Source: Cordilura impudica
Taxonomy: Eukaryota; Arthropoda; Insecta; Diptera; Scathophagidae
NCBI GenBank assembly: GCA_963682025.1
Contig: OY821521.1
Coordinates: 165,264,461 to 165,328,460, forward strand
Length of the DNA stretch: 64,000 bases
Reading direction: 5' to 3'
Below, piece by piece: positions 1-11,231 of this stretch. The stretch's first letter is position 1. Each line of letters begins with the position of its first letter. Below the pieces are notes generated by a model, which saw nothing but the letters and a program-made list of their open reading frames with translations, searched no databases and was not told where the DNA came from. The position numbers and the translations under genes are program-made.

Positions 1-576
1 AAGAATACATATATGAAACGTTGCAAAATGGATTCGTAGCACCTGAAGCATTTTTATACCTTGATAAGAAAAAGGTAATACAAAATGAAATCGGAATACC
101 TCTATTTTATCATACATACAGACGCGCAAATGTAAAAGGTGTTAATATTGATGCAACAAACAGTACAAATTTAAGACATGATACCAGTATTGGCAATAAT
201 GAATTCTGCAATATTCAAAATTGCAAAAGCAAAAAATATTGGTGGCTTAATTAACTAATGTTTAAGTACTTTCTTTTATTCATTTTTTTTTTACTTTTAC
301 CATTTGACTTTAATTTTTAAAATGCCAATATATAAGTAATGTTTTTCCAAAAATTTTTCATTGCAATTAAAAACCATATAAAATTTCTTCATTTGAAATA
401 TATAATTTAACCATTAAAAAAAAAAACGTTATTATATTAATAATACTTGAGATCTCGTTAAGGGACATGGTATATACATATTAAATAAAAACTATATAGT
501 TAACTAGTGTTTATTATAGTTTAAGTTTTCAAAATTGTGTATAAATAAACAAATAAAAAAAAAAAAAAAAAAAAAA
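1..576 (+). mobile_element. 3' end of LINE-a (non-LTR retrotransposon), copy 1, 5' part outside window
   Basis: The stretch contains the C-terminal end of a reverse-transcriptase ORF, an AT-rich 3' untranslated region and a poly(A) tail at about 557-576. The last 20 or so bases before the tail are nearly the same as the end of the minus-strand copy at 22374-25765, which fixes the 3' boundary of the family. What lies 5' of the window edge is unknown. Confidence 0.8.
3..254 (+). CDS. C-terminal fragment of LINE-a reverse transcriptase ORF (partial at left edge)
   Basis: The frame is open from the window edge to a TAA at 252-254, so no start is given; the TTG at 21 is only an internal codon. 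The 83 residues align throughout with the C-terminus of the minus-strand ORF at 22672-23508: both carry the block VPPEAFLYLDK or its VAPEAF variant, then an IPxxYHTxRRAN block and a final KKxW. This is the conserved tail that follows the reverse-transcriptase domain in jockey-superclade LINEs; no catalytic residues fall inside the window. The frame is undamaged here, so the copy may be fairly young, but the catalytic part cannot be judged. Clade assignment is from general resemblance only. Confidence 0.7.
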   Translation, partial: EYIYETLQNGFVAPEAFLYLDKKKVIQNEIGIPLFYHTYRRANVKGVNIDATNSTNLRHDTSIGNNEFCNIQNCKSKKYWWLN

Positions 577-1054
577 TGTTGTATTGTTGTGATAGCTGGA
601 CTTGTTGTTGTTGTGGTCGTTGTGGTAATAATATACCAAAAACTAACCCTTTGTACATTTTTTTTTATTAACTTTGGTATACAAATTTAAAAGTTTCCAT
701 TGTTTTGGCATCACTAAAAAAATTTGTTAGATCATTTTTGTCATCGCCACGAGCAAAGTTTCAGATCGATTGGGTCACGCGAAATTGGTTAAAAATCGAT
801 CCAAAATGTTGTCGACAAGCAGACACTACGAGTTAATGTAAAGGGAGTAAAAATTCACCAACATCTAACGCAAATAATGCAAAACTATCTGTTGTTAACA
901 AAAAAAAAAAAAAAAAAAAAAAAAACAATTTAAATCTAAAAAAAAAAAAATTTTATGTATTAATTTATTAAAAAAAAAAACACAACAATAACTTTTGATG
1001 TCGTATTTTTTGTGTGTAATATTTACATATATGTACATACACACATATATTAAA
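577..1054. other. Gap: A-rich tracts and a fragment of repeat family E
   Basis: There is no gene here. Bases about 735-860 match, on the minus strand, part of the family-E repeat seen at 43850-44330; they share the sequence around CTCGTAGTGTCTGCTTG and the GTTTCAGATCGAT block. Bases 897-980 are long A tracts. The minus-strand reading frame across the A tracts is low-complexity and is not called. Confidence 0.5.
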
Positions 1055-1624
1055 CTAGCTGAGTCCAGTCCGCGTTGCTGGCCCGAAGAAAACATCTGGA
1101 TTTTATATTGCATCTAAATTTTAATACCGAGTGTCGGGCAAAAGTAAAGCACGAACTCCCTCGAAAATTTTAGCAAATATCTAGGTACAATACTAAAATT
1201 TGATTTCGCCATGCCCCTCCGCCCACAGATCAAAAATCAAATATCAGACTACAGTGTCACCCGAAAAGCTATTCAGAAGATTCTGTGGCTTAAATACATT
1301 GCATTTAATAATATTATGAATATGACTGAAAAAAAATATACGTTTTCTTGAATATTTTAACACCAGCGCCACCTACAGGTGAAAAACTTTGTCAGCAACT
1401 TTAGTTTTATGTACATAATATATGTTGCGAATTTGAGCTAAATTGGACCGTAAATAATTTTTTTGGGAAAATCTCGACCCCAGCGCCACCTATCGGGTAC
1501 AAAAAAAAGTTATGCAAATCGGAGAACCAAAGGAACATATGGTATGAATACGAAGTCGCCAGCATTAGTGGTTCAACAGTTATTAGAGTACCAACATACG
1601 CACCAACGTTTTTATATATTAAGA
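1055..1624 (-). mobile_element. Helitron-1, non-autonomous, 570 bp
   Basis: Read on the minus strand the element begins TCTTAATATATAAAAACG and ends CTAG. A short hairpin (CCAG...CTGG) lies a few bases before the CTAG. The flanks are A before the TC and T after the CTAG, as expected for insertion between A and T without target duplication. There is no coding sequence, and two internal repeats of a GCGCCACCTA motif occur at about 1365 and 1480. The termini are seen directly; the family assignment follows from the known TC...hairpin...CTRR end structure of Helitrons. Confidence 0.65.
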
Positions 1625-2804
1625 TAATAAAATACTATACATATATTCCATATACGTATAATGACCATATCTATAATAACCGTATGTTAGAAATATATAG
1701 GTATTTTATTTCATTTATATAAAATTCTGCAATATTTTGTTTTAGGGAAAATACATTTATTTTGCATTAACAAACAGAGTGTCACTTCATTTTGCTCAGT
1801 GTGACTATGCCACAGTAGATGGCGCCACAATTTTTGTTCTATTTAGCTTTGCAGTAGTTATTTCTATTTTAACATGAATGTCAACATTTTCAATTAGATA
1901 TCAAACAAAACAATGGTAAAAGTATACACAGAGCTGAGTAAAGAAGAACCAATTACTTTTTTTTGCTTTCAAAACAGTTCTACGTAGTTATATAAAATTA
2001 TTGTTCTGCTTTACCTACAAAATATCTGATTGCGATTACATATAATTTTTAAAAATTGTTTATAATTACTAAAACATTACTATTGACATAAATACTAAAA
2101 TGGCATCTTTCAGATTTTCCATTTAAATTTAAGAAAATATCAATTCTAAAAATTGGAATTCAGATTTCCAATTATAAATTAGAAAATATCAATTGAATTT
2201 CAGAAAATCATATTAAAACGTCAGAAATAATAACTTGAAATTTAGAGGACATCAATTGAATTTTTAAAATATAAATTTTATTCTTTAAACACAAATTGAA
2301 ATTCAGAAAACACTGAATATATTTACATTTAAAAAATCAACTGAAATTAAAAAAAAAATATTGCGATTAAGGAGACATTAATAGCATTTCAGGATAAGAA
2401 AATATTAATTTAAATTCAATGAAGTTTAGAAAACCTCAAATGATATTTAAGAATTGCGAACGTAAAAATTGTTACATAAATAAAGCGCAATTTAATGAGA
2501 ATATTATATTTTATATATTATTTTTCACAATTTTTTTGGATGAAAATTTTAAGTTTTTCAGAAAATAAAGATAACAAATTATTTTATTTAAAATTTTTGG
2601 GACATTTAGTTTTTTACGTTCAGCATCCCTAATTTGAACCAGTGTTCATGATGACTTCAAAGTTTGACTTCATAGTATGCAAAGTGAAACCTAAAAAATT
2701 GAGGTTCGATAATAGTTTAAAGGTAGTATTTAGAGTCAATAAAGGAAAATATATTTAATTAACATAATTTAATTCAAAATCACTGGATTAGATTTTGTAT
2801 TGTA
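1625..2804. other. Gap: AT-rich, low-complexity stretch
   Basis: No gene or element boundary was recognised. Bases 2090-2450 are a degenerate series of short units of the type AAAATATCAATTGAATTTCAG, repeated roughly eight times with strong divergence. Confidence 0.4.
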
Positions 2805-3018
2805 TTTTGTGTTCCTTTTAATATGTAAAAAAAATTTATTTTCCAAATATATCAATATTTTAACAAAAAAAAATGTAGAGAGCTTTTTTTGATTATTATT
2901 TTGTGTTATGTTGTGTTATTTTGTGTTCCTTTTAATATGTAAAAAAATTTTATTTTCCAAATATATCAATATTTTAACAAAAAAAAATGTAGAGAGCTTT
3001 TTTTGATTATTATTTTGT
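2805..3018 (+). repeat. Tandem duplication, 114-bp unit, two copies
   Basis: Starting at TTTTGTGTTCCTTTTAATAT the sequence repeats almost exactly 114 bases later, through GTAGAGAGCTTTTTTTGATT. The two copies differ by only a few bases, so the duplication is recent compared with the surrounding repeats. Confidence 0.85.
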
Positions 3019-3830
3019 TACTCCATCCGACCTATACGACCGCATTGAATTATTTGGCCAGTTAAAAGAGACTAAATTAAACGAGAGGTTATGTCATATA
3101 ACTGGAAGCGCATGCATATAGGTATATAACCTAAATGTATGCCGATCAGCAACCACGATGACCAAAAAGCAAACAGCGAAACGTGTTTTCATTTATCCAA
3201 AATAATAGAAAAGACGAAAACGATCTTTCCTCGTTGGAGCGCGAATTACTAATGTGAGAGAGCTTTATATTCATACTCTTGGAATAAACAAAAATCCAGA
3301 TCAAACCAAAGAATTTGCTGAAATAATTTGGTATTAAGTTTAACAAATTGTTTACTTTTTCAAATATTTTGTTTACATTTATTATCAATACTCAAACCGA
3401 GGTGGAGGGTTCCAAAGATTTGGCACAGCCGAATTTAACACTCTTACTTGTTAATACACCGTATGTACGCTTCTGGAAGTTACGATTAATAAGTAAACTA
3501 CTCTACATACTTTTAGTGAAAATGATTAGTTGTCTTCCTGAGCAGATTATTTTTTTTAAATTTTTACCAATAATTATTAAAGTACATTGTATTGATCTCA
3601 GGAAAATTGTTTATGGGAAGGAGGAAGTGTTTGTGCATATTTGACTTAAATTTTATTAGATCACACTATGGAACATTTTCGGGGTCATTTTCTGGGGAGT
3701 GAGAAATTCCAAGTTAAGATGAAAGTACTAGTAAAACCATCAAAGTGTTTGACGTTTTCAGGTCAAACTTTTTGTTTATGACCTTTTATATAGAAACAAA
3801 GCATCGGAAAAACTATGGAGCGTATGATAA
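3019..3830. other. Gap: unassigned sequence with a short coding-like piece
   Basis: Bases 3022-3115 read on the plus strand without a stop (SDLYDRIELFGQ...), a composition unlike the AT-rich surroundings, but I do not recognise it. Around 3405-3455 a GGCACAGCCGAATTTAACAC...TTACTTG stretch resembles a repeat boundary that I associate with flies. The frames at 3146-3388 and 3348-3644 match no family I know and are not called as genes. Confidence 0.3.
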
Positions 3831-4292
3831 CACTGTCCAACAAATTAAGACTTTTTGAATGGAACAGAATAGCGACCCCATAATTCTGAAAGGGTATGTT
3901 GAGTAGATCATTTTTGTAGAACAAACTTATGGTCCAGCACGTCTGAGTATTTTTTTACAGTGGGTCAAAGTTTTCATTTTTTGGTCGAAGGGAGCATTAT
4001 ACTTTATGAAAAAAATGCTGTAAGTTAATGTCTGAGAGAATTCTTATGGTCAGAGTTGTATTGTGGAATTGTATGAGGATTATTTTTGTGGAAGATCTTA
4101 ACCCTCTAACTGGTCTCTTTGTGGGTCAATTTGACCCTTTTTTCGAGAAAATCAAAAAATATCCTTTAAAAAAGGACATTTAAGGATTAAAATATTCTAC
4201 GAAAATGTTTGCCGAAAAATTTCAGTGGGGGGTCACCAAAGACACCATTGTTGTAAATAAAGCTCTTTATGCTTAATTAGTAAAATTATACA
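3831..4292 (+). repeat. Left terminal inverted repeat of the 3831-7889 transposon
   Basis: The arm matches the reverse complement of 7432-7889 nearly base for base, through landmarks such as GAATTCTTATGGTCAGAG and AACCCTCTAACTGGTCTC. It ends where LINE-b sequence begins. Confidence 0.85.
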
Positions 4293-4295
4293 CAA

Positions 4296-5418
4296 CTCTA
4301 TATAAGTAGTGATTTAAGCAACATAAACGATTGTTTGGAAAAACTAAACAGAGATCTGAAACACATTCATGACTGGGCAAATATAAACGGTTTGTGTCTT
4401 AATCCTATAAAGTCTAAGTGTTTACTAATAGCTAAGAAAACTTTGAAGTTACCTTTTGAGCCGATTGTAATGCTTAATGATCAAAAAATAGAAATTGTAT
4501 CAACAGCCAAGAATCTTGGTATCACTTTTAATTCCACTCTCACATGGTGCGACCATATAAATGCTGCTACAGGGAAAACTTATGCAATACTACGGACACT
4601 GTGGAACACCCAGTATGTTACACCGCTTAAGATTAGAAGTTTATTAGCAAAAACCTACTTAATACCAACTCTACTATATGGATGTGAAATATATGCAAGT
4701 TGCGATTTTACAAGTCGAAAAAAACTAATATCAACGTATAATGCAATATTAAGATATGTTTTTAATTTAAGAAAATATGATCATATATCTCAATATTCCA
4801 AAAAACTATATGGGGTGACTCTTACTGATTTAATGAAAATAAGAACGCTATTACTGCTACACAAAATTATATATACACGTGCACCGACTTACTTGTCCGA
4901 AAGATTACTTTTTGCACGTTCACCAAGATCGAACGATATCATACACTTAAGATATCGAAGCTTAATATCTGAGTGCCAGTTCCATATTAATTCAGTTCGT
5001 CTTTGGAACATGCTACCCTCGTCCATTCAATTTATAAGCAACGCTCAGCAATTTAGGAAAGAACTATTTCAATTTCACTCATAATTAATTAAATGTAATT
5101 GATTTCAGCTCTCATTTATATATATATTTTGTTTCTTTAAAAAAAATTATTTCTTTTATATTTATATTTATTTATTTATATGTTTTTATTAAATTAACCC
5201 ATTATGCTTCATATGTATTAATCATTTTTTATTATTAATTTTTTATCTTTTTGGGTTTTATTTATTAAATTAATTTTTTTTCTGTTATACTGTGTACTAT
5301 TTATATACTGTGTGTTTTTAAATGTACTTATTCATCATTACTTTGTAAAAATCCATTACTTTAATTATAAGATTGTAAATCTTGTTGTAATGGAAAAATA
5401 ATGAAAATAAATTAAATT
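4296..5418 (+). mobile_element. LINE-b insertion, 5'-truncated copy 1
   Basis: The copy starts just after the reverse-transcriptase active-site region would be expected and ends in an A-rich tail near 5400. It lies at the inner edge of the left inverted repeat of the large transposon. The flanks TACACAAC (left) and TACACCAAC (right) may be an imperfect target duplication. A second, shorter copy of the family is at 26680-27112. Confidence 0.75.
4335..5084 (+). CDS. LINE-b reverse transcriptase, C-terminal region (5'-truncated)
   Basis: This 249-residue frame has the layout of the thumb and C-terminal part of a LINE ORF2 protein: an LNxxKSKCLLI block near residue 25, KNLGITFNSTLTWCDHI near residues 60-75, the YGCEIY block near 115, and a C-terminal RLWNMLPSSI near residue 225. 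All are standard landmarks downstream of the YADD motif, which is missing because the copy is 5'-truncated. The frame reads back in phase to about 4305 without a methionine, so the listed start is only the first ATG, not a real initiation site. The frame is undamaged. Its C-terminus aligns with the fragment at 26661-26906. It can no longer make an active enzyme. Confidence 0.8.
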   Translation: MEKLNRDLKHIHDWANINGLCLNPIKSKCLLIAKKTLKLPFEPIVMLNDQKIEIVSTAKNLGITFNSTLTWCDHINAATGKTYAILRTLWNTQYVTPLKIRSLLAKTYLIPTLLYGCEIYASCDFTSRKKLISTYNAILRYVFNLRKYDHISQYSKKLYGVTLTDLMKIRTLLLLHKIIYTRAPTYLSERLLFARSPRSNDIIHLRYRSLISECQFHINSVRLWNMLPSSIQFISNAQQFRKELFQFHS

Positions 5419-5566
5419 CATACACCAACATATACAAAACAGGTAAAAACGGCGTCAAGTTCGGCCGGGCCAAACACTGAGTTCTCGCGTCTAGTCAGCT
5501 GTGACTTACAAATCGGGTGTGATTTTTACTAAAATGAATTAAAAAAAAATGAAAGCTTAAATAAGC

Positions 5567-7298
5567 ATGGCGGATTCTGTTTGCAAATTAAGAGATTGGT
5601 TTTGTTTTATTTGTGGACATTTTACGCACCATCAAAGCAGAAGAAAGATATTGCCTACAATTGAAGAACCATATTTTCTTTTCTTTGGAATACGATTTTT
5701 ATCTGAAGCTTGGATACCAAAAACCGTATGTACTACTTGCGAAAGTGGTCTTTTGACCTGGTACAAAGGCGGTACTAAGGCGCTGCCATTTTCTGCGCCT
5801 ATTACATGGATTGAACCTGAAGATCACAAATCAGATACATGCTATTTCTGCGTAAATTACAAATTTGGTAGAAGCCAAAGGCACTACGCGACAATGACAT
5901 ACGAAGCAACATATAATGTCATTTTACCAGAAGTGCGCTGTGAAGGTGTTCCGGTGCCTCAACCGCCTACACATACATTTTCGGCCAATATGACAGTCGC
6001 CAATACAGAAATAACAGCGGCGGTTGAAAACATATCAGATATAAGTTACTTGCCTCTTGATGGTTTAAACATATGTCCTAATTTGTTAGACCAAGCTTAT
6101 TTTGAAGATCTTGTAAGAGATTTAGGACTAACAAAAGAGAAAGCTGAAATATTATGTTCCAGATTGAAAAACAGGAATTTGATAAAAGCCGATGTAAAAG
6201 TTACATTTCCAAGAAAAAGACACGCCGATCTGGAAAGTTATTTTAAAAAATCAGAAGAACTTGTATACAGTTGCAGTATTGAAGAGGTTCTAAAATATCT
6301 AAAGCTTCCACTGGACTCTTCCGCTTGGCGACTATTTATAGATAGTTCAAAACACAGCTTAAAAGCAGTTTTACTGCACAATGGAAATCAGCATCCATCA
6401 ATACCGGTTGCGTATTTCACAAAAAAGGAGGAAACATACGCCAATATTTCAAATATCTTAAATAAAATTGAATACTATAAATATAAATGGGAAGTATGTG
6501 CAGACTTCAAAATGATTGCAATATTGACTGGAATGCAAACAGGATACACAAAATATATGTGCTTTCTTTGTAAATGGGATCACGTGGTACCAGCAGCCAT
6601 TATCATATTAAATATTTCGAAGAACGTAAAGAAAATATTATTGGTGACTTAAATGTAATCCATGAATCCCTTGTCCCAAAAGATAAGGTCATACTTCCAC
6701 CGCTGCATATTAAGTTGGGCGTGGTGAAAAATTTTATTAAAAGCTTAAATACACAAGGAAATGCTTTCAAACGCATTCAAACAATTTTCCCCAGATTATC
6801 TGCAGCAAAATTAAAAGAAGGTAACATACGGTTTTAAGAAATAATTTATTTCATTCAATGTAAATTACCTTTTCTAGGAATGCTCGTTGGACCCGATATA
6901 AGAAAATTATTACAAGATGAAGAATTTTATGGTCATCGGATATGCAAAAGACAGCATTTGACTTTATGCAGCTGGTTATATCAGAATTCCTTGGAAACTC
7001 AAAAGCACAAAACTATGCAGAAAATACTGAAAGCATGCTAATCGGTTTTAACAATATTGGCGTTAAGATGTCACTAAAGCTGCATTTTCTGCACTCTCAT
7101 CTCAATTTTTTTAAAGAAAACCTTGGAGCGGTTTCAGATGAACACGGTGAAAGGTTTCATCAGGATATAAAGGTATTGGAAGAAAGATTCAAAGGGAAAT
7201 TCCAAAGTGTAATGCTTGCTGAATACGTATGGGGCTTGTACAGAAACCTTGACCCATCGGAACATTCACGTCAAGCTAAATACAGGAAAGCGTACTAA
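5567..7298 (+). pseudogene. Transposase-like gene of the long-TIR transposon, one intron, two frameshifts
   Basis: The ATG at 5567 (AGCATGG context) opens a frame of more than 330 codons. The N-terminus carries cysteine pairs CFIC, CTTC and CYFC at residues about 14, 51 and 92, suggesting a zinc-binding domain. Later landmarks are LFIDSSKHSLKAVLLHNG (about residue 255), FKMIAILTGMQ, YMCFLCKWD, LPPLHIKLG, LHFLHSHL and SDEHGERFHQD. An intron at 6821-6877 (57 bp, GTAACA...TTCTAG) joins KLKEG to MLVGP in frame. Single-base frameshifts near 6578 and 6940 break the protein. I recognise this arrangement as one found in uncharacterised transposon proteins of many arthropods, and the spaced D and E residues could form a DDE site, but I cannot name the superfamily. 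Position between the two long inverted repeats supports a transposase role. Confidence 0.7.
6821..6877 (+). other. 57-bp spliceosomal intron within the transposase-like gene
   Basis: The boundaries are GTAACA at the 5' end and a pyrimidine-rich TTTTCTAG at the 3' end. Splicing restores the codon for glycine and links two stretches of the same conserved protein; without splicing the frame stops at 6835-6837. The length is typical of short fly introns. Confidence 0.75.
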
Positions 7299-7431
7299 GT
7301 TTAATCTTTAATCCATTGTCATACTACTGCTATTTCCCAATTCCCTTTTACTCGAAAATTTGATTCAAAAAAATAAATATGTACATACTATAATAAACCA
7401 GTATTAAAACAAAATTATAATTTTTTTAAAC

Positions 7432-7889
7432 AAGTTGGCGTGTAATTTTGCCAATTAATCATAAAGAGCTTTATTTACAACAATGGTGTCTTTGGTGACC
7501 CCCACTGAAATTTTTCGGCAAACATTTTCGTAGAATATTTTAATCCTTAAATGTCCTTTTTTAAAGGATATTTTTTGATTTTCTCGAAAAAAGGGTCAAA
7601 TTAACCCATAAAGAGACCAGTTAGAGGGTTAAGATCTTCCACAAAAATAATCCTCATACAATTCCACAATACAACTCTGACCATAAGAATTCTCTCAGAC
7701 ATTAACTTACAGCATTTTTTTCATAAAGTATAATGCTCCCTTCGACCAAAAAATGAAAACTTTGACCCACTGTAAAAAAATACTCAGACGTGCTGGAGCA
7801 TAAGTTTGTTCTACAAAAATGATCTACTCAACATACCCTTTCAGAATTATAGGGTCGCTATTCTGTTCCAAAAATGCTGTTGGACAGTG
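7432..7889 (-). repeat. Right terminal inverted repeat of the 3831-7889 transposon
   Basis: This is the reverse complement of 3831-4292. Differences are scattered single bases plus a short divergent stretch just inside the terminal CACTGTCCAACA. Confidence 0.85.
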
Positions 7890-9124
7890 TAATTATTACA
7901 AAAAAAAAAAAACACGAATTTATTGTGACTACCAAATTTGTTGCCAACTGCACTTTTGTACACAAAGAAAACTGATTCATTGTACCTAACGAATTTATTG
8001 CCAACCGCATTACAATAAAGTTAAAAACAGAATTTTGTTTTAATAAATATTACAGATCTGTTTTATTTACAATGAAGCTACAGTGGTTGAAGTTTAAAAC
8101 AATTCGGTTGGCAAAGTTCTTTACTGTATATAGTCCTATTTATTATCACATTATGCGAAGAGTAAGGCAAATGATTTTAAAAAAATTCGAATGTAATGAA
8201 TTGTCATATTTAGCTGCTACAATGGAACTAATTAATTCTTTATTGATTATGTCCACGATTCATCGGGGTCAAACGTATAGATAATTGCAGATAATATAAA
8301 AACAATCAGTGATTGATTAACGCTTTCATTTATTATTTATTTTTTACTAACATTGTGGAATATTCCATTGAAATATTCCAAGTCCTGGTGAAAGTACTAG
8401 TCCAGTATAATAAAACCTACAAAGCCTTCAGCGGTCTCAGGCATTTCATATTTTTTCCTGGCCTGAGAACGCCATACCATTTGTAGGTTTTACTATAATG
8501 GCCCAGAACTTTCACCAAGACTTGGCATTTCTCATCCCCAATGTTATTTAAAAATATATAATAAATTAAAGCGTTTAAATAATATGATTTTTTTTCTGCA
8601 ATTATTTACCCGTTTGACCCCGATAAATAGTTGACAGAATGGCTGTTGCACTGTGTAATAAATAAAAAACCAAATCTAAAAAATATCTTAAGTGATAAAA
8701 AATAAATAAATACGAATCCGAAACTATACGCTGTTCCAAATTTTTCCACTTACAATGGTCGAAAATTTTCCTAAAAGATTAAATTTTACTAAATTTTTCG
8801 AAAATTTGGATTAGTACATATGATTATTTATAATTTGATGTTTAATCGCTAATTGCTGTAAAAAAATATAAAAAAATCAACGAAAAATAGTTACTTTTAG
8901 AACACTTATAATAAATGAAAAGTATTATTTTTGCCGCACTACGTACATTTTAATAAAATACTTGATATCGACAATTGAAAAAGAAAGTCGAGTTGGACTT
9001 GAAGCCTTACAAAAGCACTCATGTCAGTGCATAGCTTTGATGATATATAAGTCTTAAAATAAGATTTATTAACGAGTGTCCATGTAGTGTATATTCATTT
9101 ATTCGTAGCATGGAAAGAAGGACA
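7890..9124. other. Gap with a foldback repeat; otherwise unassigned
   Basis: Apart from the foldback at 8255-8628 there is no recognisable gene. The open frame at 8072-8284 (70 codons) matches no family I know and runs into the foldback arm. Confidence 0.35.
8255..8628. repeat. Foldback (palindromic) repeat, MITE-like
   Basis: The outer arms are CATCGGGGTCAAACG at the left and CGTTTGACCCCGATA at the right. Inner arms around CCAAGTCCTGGTGAAAGTAC and its inverted partner (8379-8541) pair over about 45 bases. No coding sequence is present. The family is not recognised. Confidence 0.65.
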
Positions 9125-9493
9125 ATATATTCATACCCTATACCTCTATGTGATCAGTGTATTATGACTGTGGTGAAATCTGTAACTACCAAAAATATTT
9201 GACCTAGACCCATCTTTTATTATAACGATCGACTCAGAAAGTGATTTGGCAATGTCCGTCCATCCGTCCATCCGTCTATCCATCTGTTTGTCTGCCTGTC
9301 CGTCCATATGTGTGTCCACGAAAGCCTTGTATTCAAACTACAGGCCGTTAACATCAATATATTTTGATGAGATTTGGAATATAAGCTTTTATCAACCAAA
9401 GGACGATAAAATTGTAAAAATCGGACCATGGAGAGACCAATTCCCCATAAAAATTATCCCTAAGACATCGGCTTAAATTGCCATAAAATCCAA

Positions 9494-11231
9494 ATGGGTG
9501 GTATAGGCATTGAGGAATCGGATACTTTTGATGTTCTAGACATGAGAATTCAATGTGGTGTTTGTTGGAACGAGCATGCTTTTCAAGTGTCGAAAGAAGT
9601 ATTCAAGTGTCTTGGTTTCGTTTTAGCTGAACTTTTTGCAAAAAACTCGTTTTTGAGGGATAGCGATCAACCTCTGCCCGAAGTTGAAAGTGTATCTTGT
9701 ACTATGCCTAAAATATTCTTTCGAGCACGTGTAGTTAAAAAGGTTCTTTCGGATTTCAACATTAATAAGTCTTCAGTACAGGATGGGATACCAGCACTGG
9801 TGCCGAAACAGTGCTTTTCGACGCTAGCCAGTCCATTGGACAACCTTTTCAGCCTTTCGTACCATGCGGGAGTCTTTCTCTCTTGCTGGAAAGTTGATAA
9901 TGTCCACACAATCTCTAAAAAGGGTGCGGCTAATAACTCTGAAAATTACCGTCCAATTGCAATCTGCTCTGCGTTCTGAAAGGTGATGGAGAGCATGATC
10001 AATTTACATCTTTTGAACTAGCTAGAGGCCAATTCAATTCTTAATAATCGACAATATGGCTTCCGTAGAAATCGGTACACGGGAGACCTGTTAGCTCTAC
10101 TTTCTGAGCACTGGTTGCTCTAGCAGTGGTTGCTCTAGATATTTCCAAGGCATTCGATCGTGTGTGACACGGTGCATTGATATCAAAGCTTATTGCATTT
10201 GGGGCCGGTAATGACTTCTCTCGATTTAAATCAAGTTTTCTGAGAGACCGCACAATACGTGTTGTTATCGATGGGGTCTCATCTAATGAGTTTCAGCTTA
10301 ATTCAGGGGTACCCCAAGGTCCCGTTCTTTCTCCATCTCTTTTCCTTATTTTTCTGAACGACCTTCTTAGTCAAACTTTTAATTCTGTATACCTTTTCGC
10401 AGATGACAGCAGCATTTGTCATTCATTTTCCTTTAATTGTAGGCCAAGCCTCTTGGAGGTTGGGGGGGCAAAAGGCGGACAATGAATGACACAATCAATC
10501 AAGTCCTGTTAATAATCTCCGAGTGGGGTAAAGCGAATAGGGTCGATTTTAATGCGCTGAAGACTCAATGTTGTATGTTGGCCCATAGGGCCATGGATTC
10601 AACAATGTCATCTGTATATATGAGTGGTATAGGCATTGAGGAATCGAATAGTCTTGATGTTCTAGGCATGAGAATTCAATGTGATGTTCGTTGGAATGAA
10701 CATGTTTTACAAGTGTCGAAAGAAGCATTCAAGTATCTTGGTTATCTAAAACGGTGCAAAAATTACTTAACCCCTTCTGATCTCCTTAAAATCTACACCA
10801 CTTGCATCCGAACGAAAATGGAATACAACTCCCATATATGGGCGGGAGCTTCAGAGACTATTTGGGAGCTACTGGACCGTGTGCAAGGGAGGGCGCTCAT
10901 CAATGACAGTGGGGTATCCAACTCTATTGATTCATTGCAACATCGTCGGTATGTCGGTTGTGTAGCACTGTTCTATAGATATTACCATGGGAAATGTTCT
11001 TCTGAGATTCGCTCTACCTGCTTCTCTATTAGATCACATCCGTTTGTAGTCTATTGTCCAGTTGACCGCACAACGCATTACAGAGAGAATCCATTTATCA
11101 GTCGAACTGGCCGTATGTGGAATAGACTCTCCGCAGAGGTTTTTCCTGACAGTTATAATCTAATAAAATTTAAGTCAAATATCCACAAACACTACTCCCT
11201 CTCTCCTCGTTCCCATAACCTATTTTCCTGA
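9494..11231 (+). pseudogene. LINE-c reverse transcriptase, broken
   Basis: Three open pieces belong to one reverse transcriptase. Piece 9494-9979 contains SSVQDGIPALVP and ENYRPIAICSAF, the standard motifs preceding the catalytic core. Piece 10177-10485 carries the GVPQGPVLSP motif and the active-site LFADDSS (about 10393-10410). Piece 10482-11231 holds the thumb and C-terminus with LGMRIQCDVRWNEHV and a terminal RxGRMWNRLSAEVFP block. Stops and frameshifts separate the pieces near 9979 and 10120. Residues 1-40 of the first piece (GIGIEES...VLDMRIQC) are an out-of-place copy of the sequence encoded at 10621-10740, so the 5' end was rearranged. The enzyme cannot be made. Confidence 0.8.

Larger units (their letters stand above)
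3831..7889 (+). mobile_element. 4.06-kb DNA transposon with long terminal inverted repeats, unclassified family
   Basis: Both ends carry the same sequence in inverted orientation, starting CACTGTCCAACA, for about 460 bp. The flanks read GATAA before the left end and TAATT after the right end, so a 3-bp TAA target duplication is possible. Inside are a plus-strand transposase-like gene (5567-7298) and a later LINE-b insertion (4296-5418). CACTG termini with a 3-bp target would suit the EnSpm/CMC group, but the encoded protein is not one I can assign, so the superfamily is left open. Confidence 0.8.

Noticed and set aside
895..1113. 72-codon minus-strand frame
   Set aside because: Half of it is poly-phenylalanine from A tracts and it overlaps the Helitron end; no protein family match.
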